Source of the DNA: an uncultured Planctomycetota bacterium
GTDB lineage: Bacteria; Planctomycetota; SZUA-567; JAFGNG01
NCBI GenBank assembly: GCA_947311175.1
Contig: CAMZKK010000174.1
Coordinates: forward strand, 1 to 5,290
Length of the DNA: 5,290 nucleotides
Direction: 5' to 3'
Positions 1-5,231 of the stretch are shown here, piece by piece. How positions within the stretch are numbered: the first letter of the stretch is position 1; each line of letters begins with the position of its first letter. The position numbers and the translations under genes were made by a program. Under the pieces are notes generated by a model. It ran no database searches and was not told the origin of the DNA. It saw only the letters and a list, made by a program, of their open reading frames with translations.

Positions 1-814
1 CCAACTGGCGACTGCCATCTAATACCATAACTCGCAAATCGGCATCAGCAATTATCTTGCCAGCCCTTTGCACCGCAACCGCATCAACTCCATTTGCATT
101 ATCTAAGATACCGGCAGTATCAATCAACTTTACTTGCAAAGAAGCAATCTCTGCATTGTGAGAAACACTGTCACGAGTAGTGCCTGCAACATCACTAACC
201 ATAGAGCAATCTCTTACCAAAATCTGATTAAAACAAGTGCTTTTACCGGAATTCGTTGCCCCAACCAATGCCACCTTGTGCTCTCGTAAGACAAATTTTG
301 CATAGTCATAGCTACGAATTAAATTTTCTACAACCTCCTCATTACCCAAATAATTCAGTTTCTCCAAGTAGCCACCAACAGCAAAAGACTTACCAACAAC
401 TGAAGCCTGAAGCATTGTTTCTGTTTTCTCCATTGCCAAATTTCCTTCAGCAATAAATCTGTTTACTCTGCCGTCCTCCACCTCTTCATCCCACCATTTA
501 TCAGAATCAACCTCAACAAAACCGACTTGAAACAACATCTCCATTACAGCCATGGCACAGGTTGTTCCGCCGTGGCAATTTATTTCTGCATAATTATCAA
601 ACCACCCTATCAATACCTCGTCTATATCATCTTTACCGTTATTTAATAGACAATACTGAATGGTTTTTGGATTTCCGGCAGATAAATTTTTGCCTTTTTT
701 AGAATACAAAAACTGCGATAAGATATTTCGGAAATTATTACCCCTACACCATAATTGAACAACGCCACCAAGCCCAAGCCGACATGCACGCAAAACCTGA
801 AGAGAAGAATTCAT
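1..814 (-). CDS. mnmE: MnmE/TrmE-like tRNA modification GTPase, divergent, N-terminal 271 residues only (runs off left edge)
   Basis: Translating the minus strand from ATG 814-812 gives 271 codons, open to the window edge. Residues about 1-110 resemble a shortened MnmE N-terminal (tetrahydrofolate-binding-like) domain. They include a Gly-rich start (LGLGGVV, about 13-19) and EINCHGG (about 77-83), matching the family's E-x-x-C/G-HGG motif. Residues about 113-175 fit the first helical part. A Ras-like G domain follows: P-loop GATNSGKS, then AGTTRD (G2) and DTAG (G3). MnmE, with MnmG, modifies the wobble uridine of certain tRNAs. The normal start (TPPGxGAIAxIR) is much altered, and the NKxD motif and C-terminal Cys lie outside the window. 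It resembles the compact MnmE-like GTPases I associate with Planctomycetota, so classical MnmE activity is not assured. The start lies 1 nt after the coaX stop, with GAGGAG 11 nt upstream inside coaX. It is the last visible gene of the HAD-coaX operon. Confidence 0.8.
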   Translation of the reverse strand, partial: MNSSLQVLRACRLGLGGVVQLWCRGNNFRNILSQFLYSKKGKNLSAGNPKTIQYCLLNNGKDDIDEVLIGWFDNYAEINCHGGTTCAMAVMEMLFQVGFVEVDSDKWWDEEVEDGRVNRFIAEGNLAMEKTETMLQASVVGKSFAVGGYLEKLNYLGNEEVVENLIRSYDYAKFVLREHKVALVGATNSGKSTCFNQILVRDCSMVSDVAGTTRDSVSHNAEIASLQVKLIDTAGILDNANGVDAVAVQRAGKIIADADLRVMVLDGSRQL

Positions 815-815
815 C

Positions 816-1556
816 TTAACCCATTCTCCTCTTTGCAATAAAAGCCATACCTTTAAATACCAAATCACTGTCAAAATTGTATTGAAACCTAAATTTATGC
901 TTAAAGCAATTATAGTCTCCACCGGTAATCAAAATGGGGATATTTGCCGAGATTTGTTTTGTCATTTCTGCCACAATATTATTTATCGCTCCAAGCACGC
1001 CAAAGAATGAACCGCTGGCAATGGCATCTTCAGTATTTTTCCCAATAACATAATTTCTTCCTTTTTGCGAAAGGGAAACAAAGGGAAGCTGACAGGCATT
1101 GTCTTGTAATGCCTTGTGCCACAAAAACCTACCGGGGAGAATTGCACCGCCTTGAAAAACACCACTGTTATCAACATAATCAATCGTAATTGCCGAACCA
1201 ATATCTATCACAATCGACTCCCCTACCACAATAGACGATGCCTTCGCAGCTAAAAGGCGATCAAGCCCTACTCTCTCGGGAACATCAACACCAATATCAA
1301 TTATCTTGTCTTTATCTTGATTCAGAATCACAACATTTTCAATACCATCATTTTTTAAAAGTAATTCCACCCTGTCGCTCACATTCGGCTTGACGGTTGA
1401 AATATAAACACAATCCGGTTTTTCATGCCCAATCAACCATAGTGAAATATTGTTTTCAAATTCATTGTCATAAAAGAATGTCTGGCGAAAAGAAAAGGTA
1501 TCATTATTGTAATCAACAACCTTTACTGATGAATTTCCAAAATCAAAAAAAATCAT
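816..1556 (-). CDS. coaX: Type III pantothenate kinase
   Basis: This 246-residue protein is of normal family length. CoaX phosphorylates pantothenate, the first step of coenzyme A synthesis, in the cytoplasm; the type III enzymes belong to the ASKHA fold and typically need a monovalent cation. The family signatures appear in order: DFGNSSVK at 5-12 (usual DxGNT/S phosphate loop, D5), VGLDRLLAA at 96-104 (the GxDR motif), IDIGSAITID at 117-126 (usual DxGTAxTxD, here with Ser for Thr), GGAILPG at 136-142, and GKNTEDAIASG at 172-182. A TGGD at 211-214 matches the C-terminal subdomain. The ATG (1556-1554) overlaps the HAD stop codon by one base (TAATG), with GGGAG about 11 nt upstream, which indicates translational coupling. 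The MnmE-like gene follows after 1 nt. No pantothenate kinase of another type is visible. Function is near certain from the motifs. Confidence 0.96.
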   Translation of the reverse strand: MIFFDFGNSSVKVVDYNNDTFSFRQTFFYDNEFENNISLWLIGHEKPDCVYISTVKPNVSDRVELLLKNDGIENVVILNQDKDKIIDIGVDVPERVGLDRLLAAKASSIVVGESIVIDIGSAITIDYVDNSGVFQGGAILPGRFLWHKALQDNACQLPFVSLSQKGRNYVIGKNTEDAIASGSFFGVLGAINNIVAEMTKQISANIPILITGGDYNCFKHKFRFQYNFDSDLVFKGMAFIAKRRMG

Positions 1557-2233
1557 TATTGCCTATCTCCCGAAAAGTATCTCCCCATAATCCATTGACA
1601 ACTTGATGACGTATCGGCAAAAAGCATTTCTGCCATTTTTAATTTATCAGCAGGGAATGAAGACGTAATACCAAAGGTCAGCATCCCTGCTTCTTTTGCC
1701 GAAGCGATTCCAGTTGGAGAATCATCAATCGCAATACACATCTGTGGGTCAACCCCTAATTTTTTTGCCGCAAACAGATATGGCTCAGGATTTGGTTTGT
1801 GCATAGATACATCTTCATGGGTTGAACTTGCCGAAAAATATGTAGTTAGATTAGTAACTTCAAGCATTAGCTTCATATCTGCTCTTCCTGAACTGGTTGC
1901 AATCGCAATCGGGGCAATCTTTGCAAGATTATGCAACCATTCATTAATTCCAAAAAATGGTTTCAGCTTCCTTCTAACAAGCTGTCGAAATGATTTACGC
2001 TTACGCTCAAGATAAATTTCCATACCTCCATCGCAAGGATAATCGTTATCTATAAACAAGGCAAGGTCTTCATCAGGAATACCAATCCATTGTGTAAAAA
2101 AAACATTGTCATATTTAATCCCAACACTTTCAAGGCTTTCTTGCCAAGCTTCAGCATGCAATGGCTCGCTATCAAACAACACACCATCCATATCAAAAAT
2201 AATTGCTGAATAATTTCGTTTTTCTTGACTCAT
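1556..2233 (-). CDS. HAD-superfamily hydrolase, subfamily IA (phosphatase or beta-phosphoglucomutase-like)
   Basis: This 225-residue cytoplasmic Rossmann-fold protein shows all four HAD motifs. Motif I is FDMDGVLFDSEPLH, with nucleophile D14 and acid/base D16. Motif II is IATSSGR (T113/S114), motif III K146 in HKPNPEPY, and motif IV IAIDDSPTG (D170, D171). The segment between motifs I and II (about 20-95) is a helical C1-type cap, as in phosphoglycolate phosphatase, sugar-phosphate phosphatases and beta-phosphoglucomutase. The HAEAW at 26-30 resembles the HxxAW of beta-phosphoglucomutases, but phosphatases share similar sequences, so I do not assign a substrate. The start ATG has AGGA 7 nt upstream. 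It is the first gene of an operon with coaX, whose ATG overlaps its stop. I find no convincing promoter; the best -10-like hexamer is TATTAT at 2306-2301 (minus strand), inside repeat copy A, without a good -35. Confidence 0.94.
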   Translation of the reverse strand: MSQEKRNYSAIIFDMDGVLFDSEPLHAEAWQESLESVGIKYDNVFFTQWIGIPDEDLALFIDNDYPCDGGMEIYLERKRKSFRQLVRRKLKPFFGINEWLHNLAKIAPIAIATSSGRADMKLMLEVTNLTTYFSASSTHEDVSMHKPNPEPYLFAAKKLGVDPQMCIAIDDSPTGIASAKEAGMLTFGITSSFPADKLKMAEMLFADTSSSCQWIMGRYFSGDRQ

Positions 2234-2264
2234 TTTTGATTCCTAATTGAAATTAATCTTAAAC

Positions 2265-2288
2265 CTAAATTCAACAGTTTGAATTTAG
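2265..2288. repeat. Perfect 10-bp inverted repeat with 4-nt loop upstream of the HAD operon
   Basis: CTAAATTCAA at 2265-2274 and TTGAATTTAG at 2279-2288 are exact reverse complements around the loop CAGT. The hairpin starts 32 bp before the HAD start codon and touches the left end of repeat copy A. It is AT-rich and not followed by a clean T-run on either strand, so it is a weak terminator candidate. It could equally be an operator or an mRNA leader hairpin. The structure is certain and its role unknown. Confidence 0.6.
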
Positions 2289-2476
2289 AATGAACAATCA
2301 ATAATACATGAGGCTCTACGAGCGATTTTTTATGAGGTAAACGCCTGATTTTATTTACTCCTAAGCACAAGCACCCATGGAGTAAAGAAAAATATTGGCG
2401 ATGTAAATTATTAAATTTGCCTTTAGCATCAGCTAAAGCACCTTCATTATTAACTGTTAATTTTTAATTGTTCATT
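2289..2476. repeat. Structured intergenic repeat element, copy A
   Basis: The element is bounded by a 10-bp perfect terminal inverted repeat, AATGAACAAT at 2289-2298 and ATTGTTCATT at 2467-2476. Its core (2309-2446) aligns along its length with 5088-5231 in the same orientation. Over the best 93 bp (2353-2445 against 5138-5230) I count 73 identities with no gap. Internal hairpins are GCTC-TAC-GAGC near the left, TTTACTCC at 2354-2361 with GGAGTAAA at 2379-2386 (8 bp perfect), and CTTTAGC-ATCA-GCTAAAG at 2421-2438 (7 bp perfect). The inner core ends TGAGG/CCTTCA also form an imperfect inverted repeat. It encodes no transposase. The form suggests a MITE-like or REP-like dispersed element, or a structured RNA. 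Its heptamer flanks are degenerate, so it looks older than copy B. It lies just upstream of the HAD operon. Confidence 0.75.
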
Positions 2477-2502
2477 AAATTCCTCATCAACTGTGGAATT
2501 TA
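2476..2502. repeat. 8-bp inverted repeat at the right edge of copy A
   Basis: TAAATTCC at 2476-2483 pairs exactly with GGAATTTA at 2495-2502 across an 11-nt loop. It abuts the end of repeat copy A. No T-run follows. Its role is unknown. Confidence 0.45.
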
Positions 2503-2534
2503 TGATTACATATTAATTCAAATCTAGGTAAATG

Positions 2535-2570
2535 CAATAAAATAAAGCCGAACAGAAATTCTGTCCGGCT
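2535..2570 (-). terminator. Probable Rho-independent terminator of the lexA-recA transcript
   Basis: Read on the minus strand, AGCCGGACAGAA (2570-2559 region) folds onto TTCTGTTCGGCT (2557-2546). The only non-Watson-Crick pair, A2551 with C2565 on the plus strand, becomes a G-U wobble in minus-strand RNA. The stem is immediately followed by TTTATTTTATT (2545-2535). This is the best terminator in the window. It lies about 240 nt beyond the recA stop, so the transcript would carry a long structured 3' region. Confidence 0.7.
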
Positions 2571-2576
2571 CTAACT

Positions 2577-2605
2577 GCCGAGAAGGAAATTATGGGATGC
2601 TCGGC
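2577..2605 (-). other. Hairpin just before the terminator, able to pair alternatively
   Basis: GCCGAG at 2577-2582 pairs with CTCGGC at 2600-2605 across 17 nt. In minus-strand RNA its 5' arm AAGCCGA (2607-2601) could instead pair with TCGGCTT (2551-2545), the 3' arm of the following terminator. That gives two mutually exclusive folds, the layout of an attenuator. No gene-specific ligand signature is recognised. Confidence 0.4.
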
Positions 2606-2647
2606 TTAACAATTAACAATTAACAATTAACAATTAAAAATTAAAAA
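2606..2647. repeat. Tandem heptamer array, 6 units
   Basis: Four exact TTAACAA units (2606-2633) are followed by two exact TTAAAAA units (2634-2647). The same two heptamers flank the core of repeat copy B, but here no recognisable core follows. This may be a solo arm or the remains of a third element. Simple slippage expansion is also possible. Confidence 0.85.
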
Positions 2648-2654
2648 TGGTTGT

Positions 2655-2667
2655 GACGCTTTGCGTC
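2655..2667. repeat. Short perfect hairpin GACGC-TTT-GCGTC
   Basis: A 5-bp perfect inverted repeat lies directly after the heptamer array. On the plus strand it is followed by TTTATTCTTTT, so it could be a weak plus-strand terminator, although no plus-strand gene precedes it. The GACGCAA motif recurs in the palindrome at 2705-2732. Confidence 0.35.
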
Positions 2668-2704
2668 TTTATTCTTTTGCAGGCATTGCAGATGCGGCAA
2701 CTCT

Positions 2705-2732
2705 GTAGAGACGCAATATATTGCTTTTCTGT
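2705..2732. repeat. Palindrome centred on GCAATATATTGC
   Basis: GCAATATATTGC at 2713-2724 is a perfect 12-bp palindrome. Pairing extends imperfectly outward (GTAGAGAC against TTTTCTGT), mostly by G-U pairs in plus-strand RNA. CGGCA at 2695-2699 and TGCCG at 2732-2736 form an outer arm. It resembles the TGTAGAGACGCAA-type palindromes that are dispersed in many bacterial genomes, here degenerate on the right side. Confidence 0.5.
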
Positions 2733-2761
2733 GCCGACACGAAATCGCGCGGAATAAGGAT

Positions 2762-2794
2762 GCGGGACACGCAAAGGGATTTTGCATGTCCCAC
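2762..2794 (-). other. 14-bp stem-loop just after recA
   Basis: Positions 2762-2775 pair with 2781-2794 around a 5-nt loop. The two mismatches on the plus strand (C2763/A2793 and C2770/A2786) both become G-U wobbles in minus-strand RNA, giving an unbroken 14-bp stem in the recA transcript. It starts 16 nt after the recA stop. The sequence after it has only a weak T-rich run, so it may protect the 3' end or terminate partially. The real terminator is more likely at 2535-2570. Confidence 0.5.
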
Positions 2795-2810
2795 GTTTTA
2801 TCACGTTTTA

Positions 2811-3905
2811 TTATGCAATTGCTATTTCTTCGTCTTTTTCATCTTCTGTGGTATCTTTTTCCTTATTTGCAATATGGTCGAAAATGATTGCCTTTACCTT
2901 TGTGTCTAACTCAGCCATTATGTCTTCATTTTCCTTGATAAACTGACATGATTTTTCTCTTCCCTGCCCAAGTCTGGTTTCGCCATAACTAAACCATGCT
3001 CCGGCTTTTTCCGCAATGCCGTGGGTGACGGCAAGATCAAGCAGCTCTCCTGTATAGTTAATTCCCTGATTAAAAATAATATCAAAATTAACAACCTTAA
3101 ATGGTGCTGCAACTTTATTTTTTACAACCTTTACCTTTACCTGATTGCCAATTATTTCATCTCCATTTTTTATCGAGCCAACCCTTCTAATATCCAGTCT
3201 AACAGAACTATAAAACTTAAGGGCATTACCTCCGGTAGTTGTTTCCGGCGAGCCAAACATAACGCCAATCTTCATCCTTATTTGATTGATAAAGAATACA
3301 CAGGTATTGGTTTTCTTAACAATCCCTGTCAATTTACGCATCGCTTGACTCATAAGTCTTGCCTGAACCCCCATTGATGAATCACCCATTTCACCATCTA
3401 ATTCGGATTTTGGAGTGAGAGCGGCAACAGAATCGATAACAATAATATCAACCGCATTACTCCTAACCAATAGCTCAACAATCTCTAAAGCCTCTTCTCC
3501 ACAACTGGGCTGAGACACCAAAAGCTCTTCAAGATTAACCCCTAATTTTTTTGCATAAGCTGGATCAAGGGCATGCTCTGCATCAATAAATGCCGCTATT
3601 CCTCCGTCTTTTTGACAACTCGCAATTGCATGAAGAGCAAGAGTTGTTTTGCCGGAACTTTCCGGACCATAACATTCAACAATCCTCCCCTTCGGCACAC
3701 CACCTACACCAAGAGCGGCATCTAAAGATAAACTTCCGGTAGAAATCACATCTACATCAGCAACTACTCCCGACCCAAGCTTCATAATACTTTCCTGGCC
3801 AAACCGTTTGCTTATTTCAGATAATGCTCTATCCAAAACCTTATTCTTACCTTCTGCATCTTCAATCTTTGTCACATTTGTCTTACTTGCTGTTCTTTTT
3901 GCCAT
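2811..3905 (-). CDS. recA: Recombinase RecA
   Basis: RecA is the ATP-dependent strand-exchange protein of homologous recombination and the co-protease that triggers LexA self-cleavage. At 364 residues it is slightly longer than E. coli RecA, with about 14 extra residues before the conserved core. Visible motifs are Walker A GPESSGKT (80-87), the catalytic-Glu segment FIDAEHALD (E110), Walker B IIVIDS (D158), INQIR (206-210, with the ATP-sensing Gln208), and the L2 DNA-binding loop near 214-233 containing GSPETTTGGNALKFY. The C-terminal tail is acidic (DTTEDEKDEE), as in many RecAs, where it restrains activity. AAAGGA lies about 9 nt before the ATG. The gene follows lexA after 53 nt with no visible operator of its own, so it is probably expressed from the lexA promoter. 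No intein, frameshift or missing residue is seen. Confidence 0.99.
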   Translation of the reverse strand: MAKRTASKTNVTKIEDAEGKNKVLDRALSEISKRFGQESIMKLGSGVVADVDVISTGSLSLDAALGVGGVPKGRIVECYGPESSGKTTLALHAIASCQKDGGIAAFIDAEHALDPAYAKKLGVNLEELLVSQPSCGEEALEIVELLVRSNAVDIIVIDSVAALTPKSELDGEMGDSSMGVQARLMSQAMRKLTGIVKKTNTCVFFINQIRMKIGVMFGSPETTTGGNALKFYSSVRLDIRRVGSIKNGDEIIGNQVKVKVVKNKVAAPFKVVNFDIIFNQGINYTGELLDLAVTHGIAEKAGAWFSYGETRLGQGREKSCQFIKENEDIMAELDTKVKAIIFDHIANKEKDTTEDEKDEEIAIA

Positions 3906-3958
3906 CCCACTTTCCTTTCAAAATAAAAATACTCTATTAATAATTTCCTTAAATCTAA
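3906..3958 (-). other. lexA-recA intergenic gap, no LexA box
   Basis: These 53 nt are AT-rich. They carry the recA ribosome binding site (AAAGGA) but no copy of the TGCTC-N4-GAGCA palindrome, no clear -35/-10 pair and no terminator. This supports co-transcription of recA with lexA. Confidence 0.6.
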
Positions 3959-4576
3959 TTACTTTATTACTCGATGAACCCCAACCACCTTACCACCAAT
4001 CCGAAAAGATGTTGTTTCCAAATCAACAACTATTGGCTTGTATAATTCATTGGCTGGAACTAATTCAAACCTATTTCCTTTTTTATAAATACGCTTAACT
4101 GTTGCCTCCTCATTAATTATTGCCACCCCAATTTCACCATTTTCAACCTGCTGTTGTTCACGAATAATCACATAATCTCCATCCCAAATTCCGACATCTA
4201 TCATGCTGTCACCTTGAACCTTTAATGCATAAAGTCTATCTGGCTGGCTAAATAAATTTTCCATAGTTACATAACCATCGAGATTTTCTGCAGCGGTAAT
4301 CGGACATCCTGCAGCCACTCTCCCAACCAAGGGAATGCCCACAGGTGCATCTTCTGTTACCATAAACTCATCATTAAGCTCAAGCCCCCTTGCTCCTCCT
4401 TTGCGACTAAGACACCCCTTACGTTCTAAGGCATCAATGTGATTACGCACAGAATTTGTGGAGCTAAAACCAAACCTCTCAGCAATCTCACGCACCGATG
4501 GGGTATAATATTCATCCTTAATACAATGGATAATAAAATCTAAAACATCCTGTTGTTTATTAGTCAGCTCTTTCAT
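3959..4576 (-). CDS. lexA: SOS regulatory protein LexA (repressor, S24 self-cleaving peptidase)
   Basis: LexA represses DNA-damage genes until RecA filaments stimulate its self-cleavage. The protein is 205 residues, normal for the family. The N-terminal winged helix-turn-helix spans about 1-66: TPSVREIAERFGFSS, then the recognition helix STNSVRNHIDAL (about 39-50) and the wing RKGGARGLEL. The scissile bond is A89-G90 in GRVAAGCPI. The catalytic dyad is S124 (QGDSMID) and K161 (EATVKRIY), and the C-terminus GKVVGVHRVIK is typical. AGGAG lies 9 nt before the ATG. Two matching palindromes in its own promoter indicate autorepression. The box type differs from the CTGT-N8-ACAG of E. coli and the GAAC-N4-GTTC of Bacillus. 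It is the first gene of a likely lexA-recA operon. Nothing is truncated or missing. Confidence 0.98.
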   Translation of the reverse strand: MKELTNKQQDVLDFIIHCIKDEYYTPSVREIAERFGFSSTNSVRNHIDALERKGCLSRKGGARGLELNDEFMVTEDAPVGIPLVGRVAAGCPITAAENLDGYVTMENLFSQPDRLYALKVQGDSMIDVGIWDGDYVIIREQQQVENGEIGVAIINEEATVKRIYKKGNRFELVPANELYKPIVVDLETTSFRIGGKVVGVHRVIK

Positions 4577-4588
4577 TTATCCATACTC

Positions 4589-4592
4589 CTAC
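4589..4592 (-). promoter_or_regulatory. lexA ribosome binding site region (GGAG)
   Basis: The minus strand reads GTAGGAGTATGGATAAATG, which puts a strong Shine-Dalgarno sequence about 9 nt before ATG 4576-4574. This fixes the lexA start. The upstream ATG in TATGG would be out of frame and too close to the site. Confidence 0.65.
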
Positions 4593-4621
4593 TTATATTA
4601 AATAATGATAATTGTCGACTT

Positions 4622-4650
4622 ATTATACTGCTCATTTGAGCACATGTAAA
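4622..4650 (-). promoter_or_regulatory. Sigma-70-type promoter of lexA(-recA)
   Basis: On the minus strand, TTTACA (4650-4645) is the -35 and the consensus TATAAT (4627-4622) is the -10. The spacer (4644-4628) is exactly 17 nt. Transcription would begin near 4615, leaving a leader of about 40 nt before lexA. The spacer is almost filled by a 14-bp palindrome, so repressor binding would block RNA polymerase directly. Confidence 0.85.
4629..4642. promoter_or_regulatory. Candidate LexA operator 1 (TGCTC-N4-GAGCA)
   Basis: TGCTCATTTGAGCA has perfect arms (TGCTCA/TGAGCA) and lies between the -35 and -10 of the lexA promoter. Location, symmetry and a second copy 33 bp away make it the likely LexA box of this organism. 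From memory, it resembles the Fibrobacter box (TGCNC-N4-GTGCA) and the Verrucomicrobia box (TGTTC-N4-GAACA), differing by about one base per half-site. Binding is inferred. Confidence 0.8.
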
Positions 4651-4661
4651 CAAATAAACAC

Positions 4662-4675
4662 TGCTCATTTGGGCA
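4662..4675. promoter_or_regulatory. Candidate LexA operator 2, upstream of the -35
   Basis: TGCTCATTTGGGCA matches operator 1 at 13 of 14 positions and lies 33 bp upstream, close to three helical turns. The symmetry extends to 18 bp as ACTGCTCATTTGGGCAGT, with one mismatched pair. It could strengthen repression cooperatively, or control rightward transcription, although no gene lies to the right. Confidence 0.72.
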
Positions 4676-4676
4676 G

Positions 4677-5010
4677 TAGTCTGAAAAACATCCATAAGTC
4701 TATACTTTTCAAATAGTTATCATTGTAAAAAAAAACAAATAAAAAAGTTTTAATTATTTTTTCTACTGAACTCATATAGACAACCAGCATACCAGTTTGC
4801 AAAAATAACCATAACACCCATTAAAATAAACCACTTACAGCAAAACAATAAAACAATCATCATGCAATCATTGCTTAATTTTTAACCTTATATGTTTAAT
4901 ATATTAACAATATGTATTTTTTATTAACATAAAATATTTTTGCATTCCAATAATCTTTCTTTGAAAATTTTAGCCGCGAATACGCTAATTGTAATTTTCT
5001 TTACTGACAA
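4677..5010. other. Gene-free AT-rich stretch upstream of lexA
   Basis: I find no open frame of convincing length, RNA gene or strong promoter in these 334 bases. There are poly-A and poly-T runs near 4727-4762 and a small inverted repeat, TTAGC at 4970-4974 with GCTAA at 4984-4988, around CGCGAATAC. That last piece resembles the 'TTAGCCGCGAAT' fragments dispersed in various bacterial genomes. Confidence 0.5.
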
Positions 5011-5087
5011 CTAACAATTAAAAATTAAAAGTTAAAAATTAAAAGTTAAAAATTAAAAGTTAAAAATTAAAAGTTAAAAATTAACAA
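5011..5087. repeat. Tandem heptamer array, 11 units, left arm of copy B
   Basis: Eleven 7-bp units are contiguous: CTAACAA, then TTAAAAA and TTAAAAG alternating (a 14-bp higher-order period), ending in TTAACAA. The array stops exactly where the copy B core (TGAAGG) begins, and it is in register with the inverted array on the far side of the core. The alternation suggests expansion of a two-heptamer unit by slippage. Confidence 0.9.
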
Positions 5088-5231
5088 TGAAGGGAGCTCT
5101 ACGAGCGATATTTGATGAAATGATTGCCGGTATTTTCATTTACTCCAAAGCACAGACACTCACCGAATAAAGAAAAATACAGTCGATAAAAACTATCAAA
5201 ACCCCCTTTAGCGACAGCTAAAGCACCTTCA
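5088..5231. repeat. Structured intergenic repeat element, copy B core
   Basis: This core aligns with copy A in the same orientation. Shared blocks include GCTCTACGAGCGAT, ATTTACTCC, TAAAGAAAAATA and GCTAAAGCACCTTCA. The ends TGAAGG and CCTTCA are exact inverted repeats and continue into inverted heptamer arrays on both sides, so 5011-5273 could form one large cruciform. The hairpin CTTTAGC-GACA-GCTAAAG (5206-5223) keeps its 7-bp stem while three loop bases differ little from copy A (GACA against ATCA). The middle stem is eroded (TTTACTCC against CGAATAAA). No transposase is encoded. Confidence 0.78.

Noticed and set aside
256..456. Plus-strand open frame of 66 codons
   Set aside because: It lies wholly antisense to the MnmE-like gene, has low-complexity Pro/Gln content and no family resemblance; it is a shadow of the real gene.
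2313..2323. GCTC-TAC-GAGC in both element copies as an extra LexA box
   Set aside because: The half-sites resemble the lexA operators, but the spacer is shortened by one base and the flanking T and A are missing, so the dimer geometry would not match. It is better explained as an element hairpin.
2535..2810. Known riboswitch or tRNA in the recA downstream region
   Set aside because: The hairpins match no aptamer consensus I recognise, there is no cloverleaf, and the neighbouring genes give no ligand clue.
2721..2909. Plus-strand open frame of 62 codons with a hydrophobic Phe/Cys-rich segment
   Set aside because: It overlaps the 3' end of recA antisense, and its hydrophobic run comes from reading the acidic recA tail backwards. 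It crosses the recA stem-loop and has no good ribosome binding site.
3021..3377. Plus-strand open frame of 118 codons
   Set aside because: It is entirely antisense to conserved recA coding sequence, and its composition (Asn/Ile/Leu-rich) is that of a reverse-complement shadow.
5011..5087. CRISPR-like array
   Set aside because: The repeats are 7-bp contiguous units without spacers, and no cas genes are present.
5087..5170. 27-codon plus-strand ORF starting at the edge of the copy B core
   Set aside because: In copy A the same DNA blocks fall in another frame and the frame stops after about 10 codons, so coding is not conserved.
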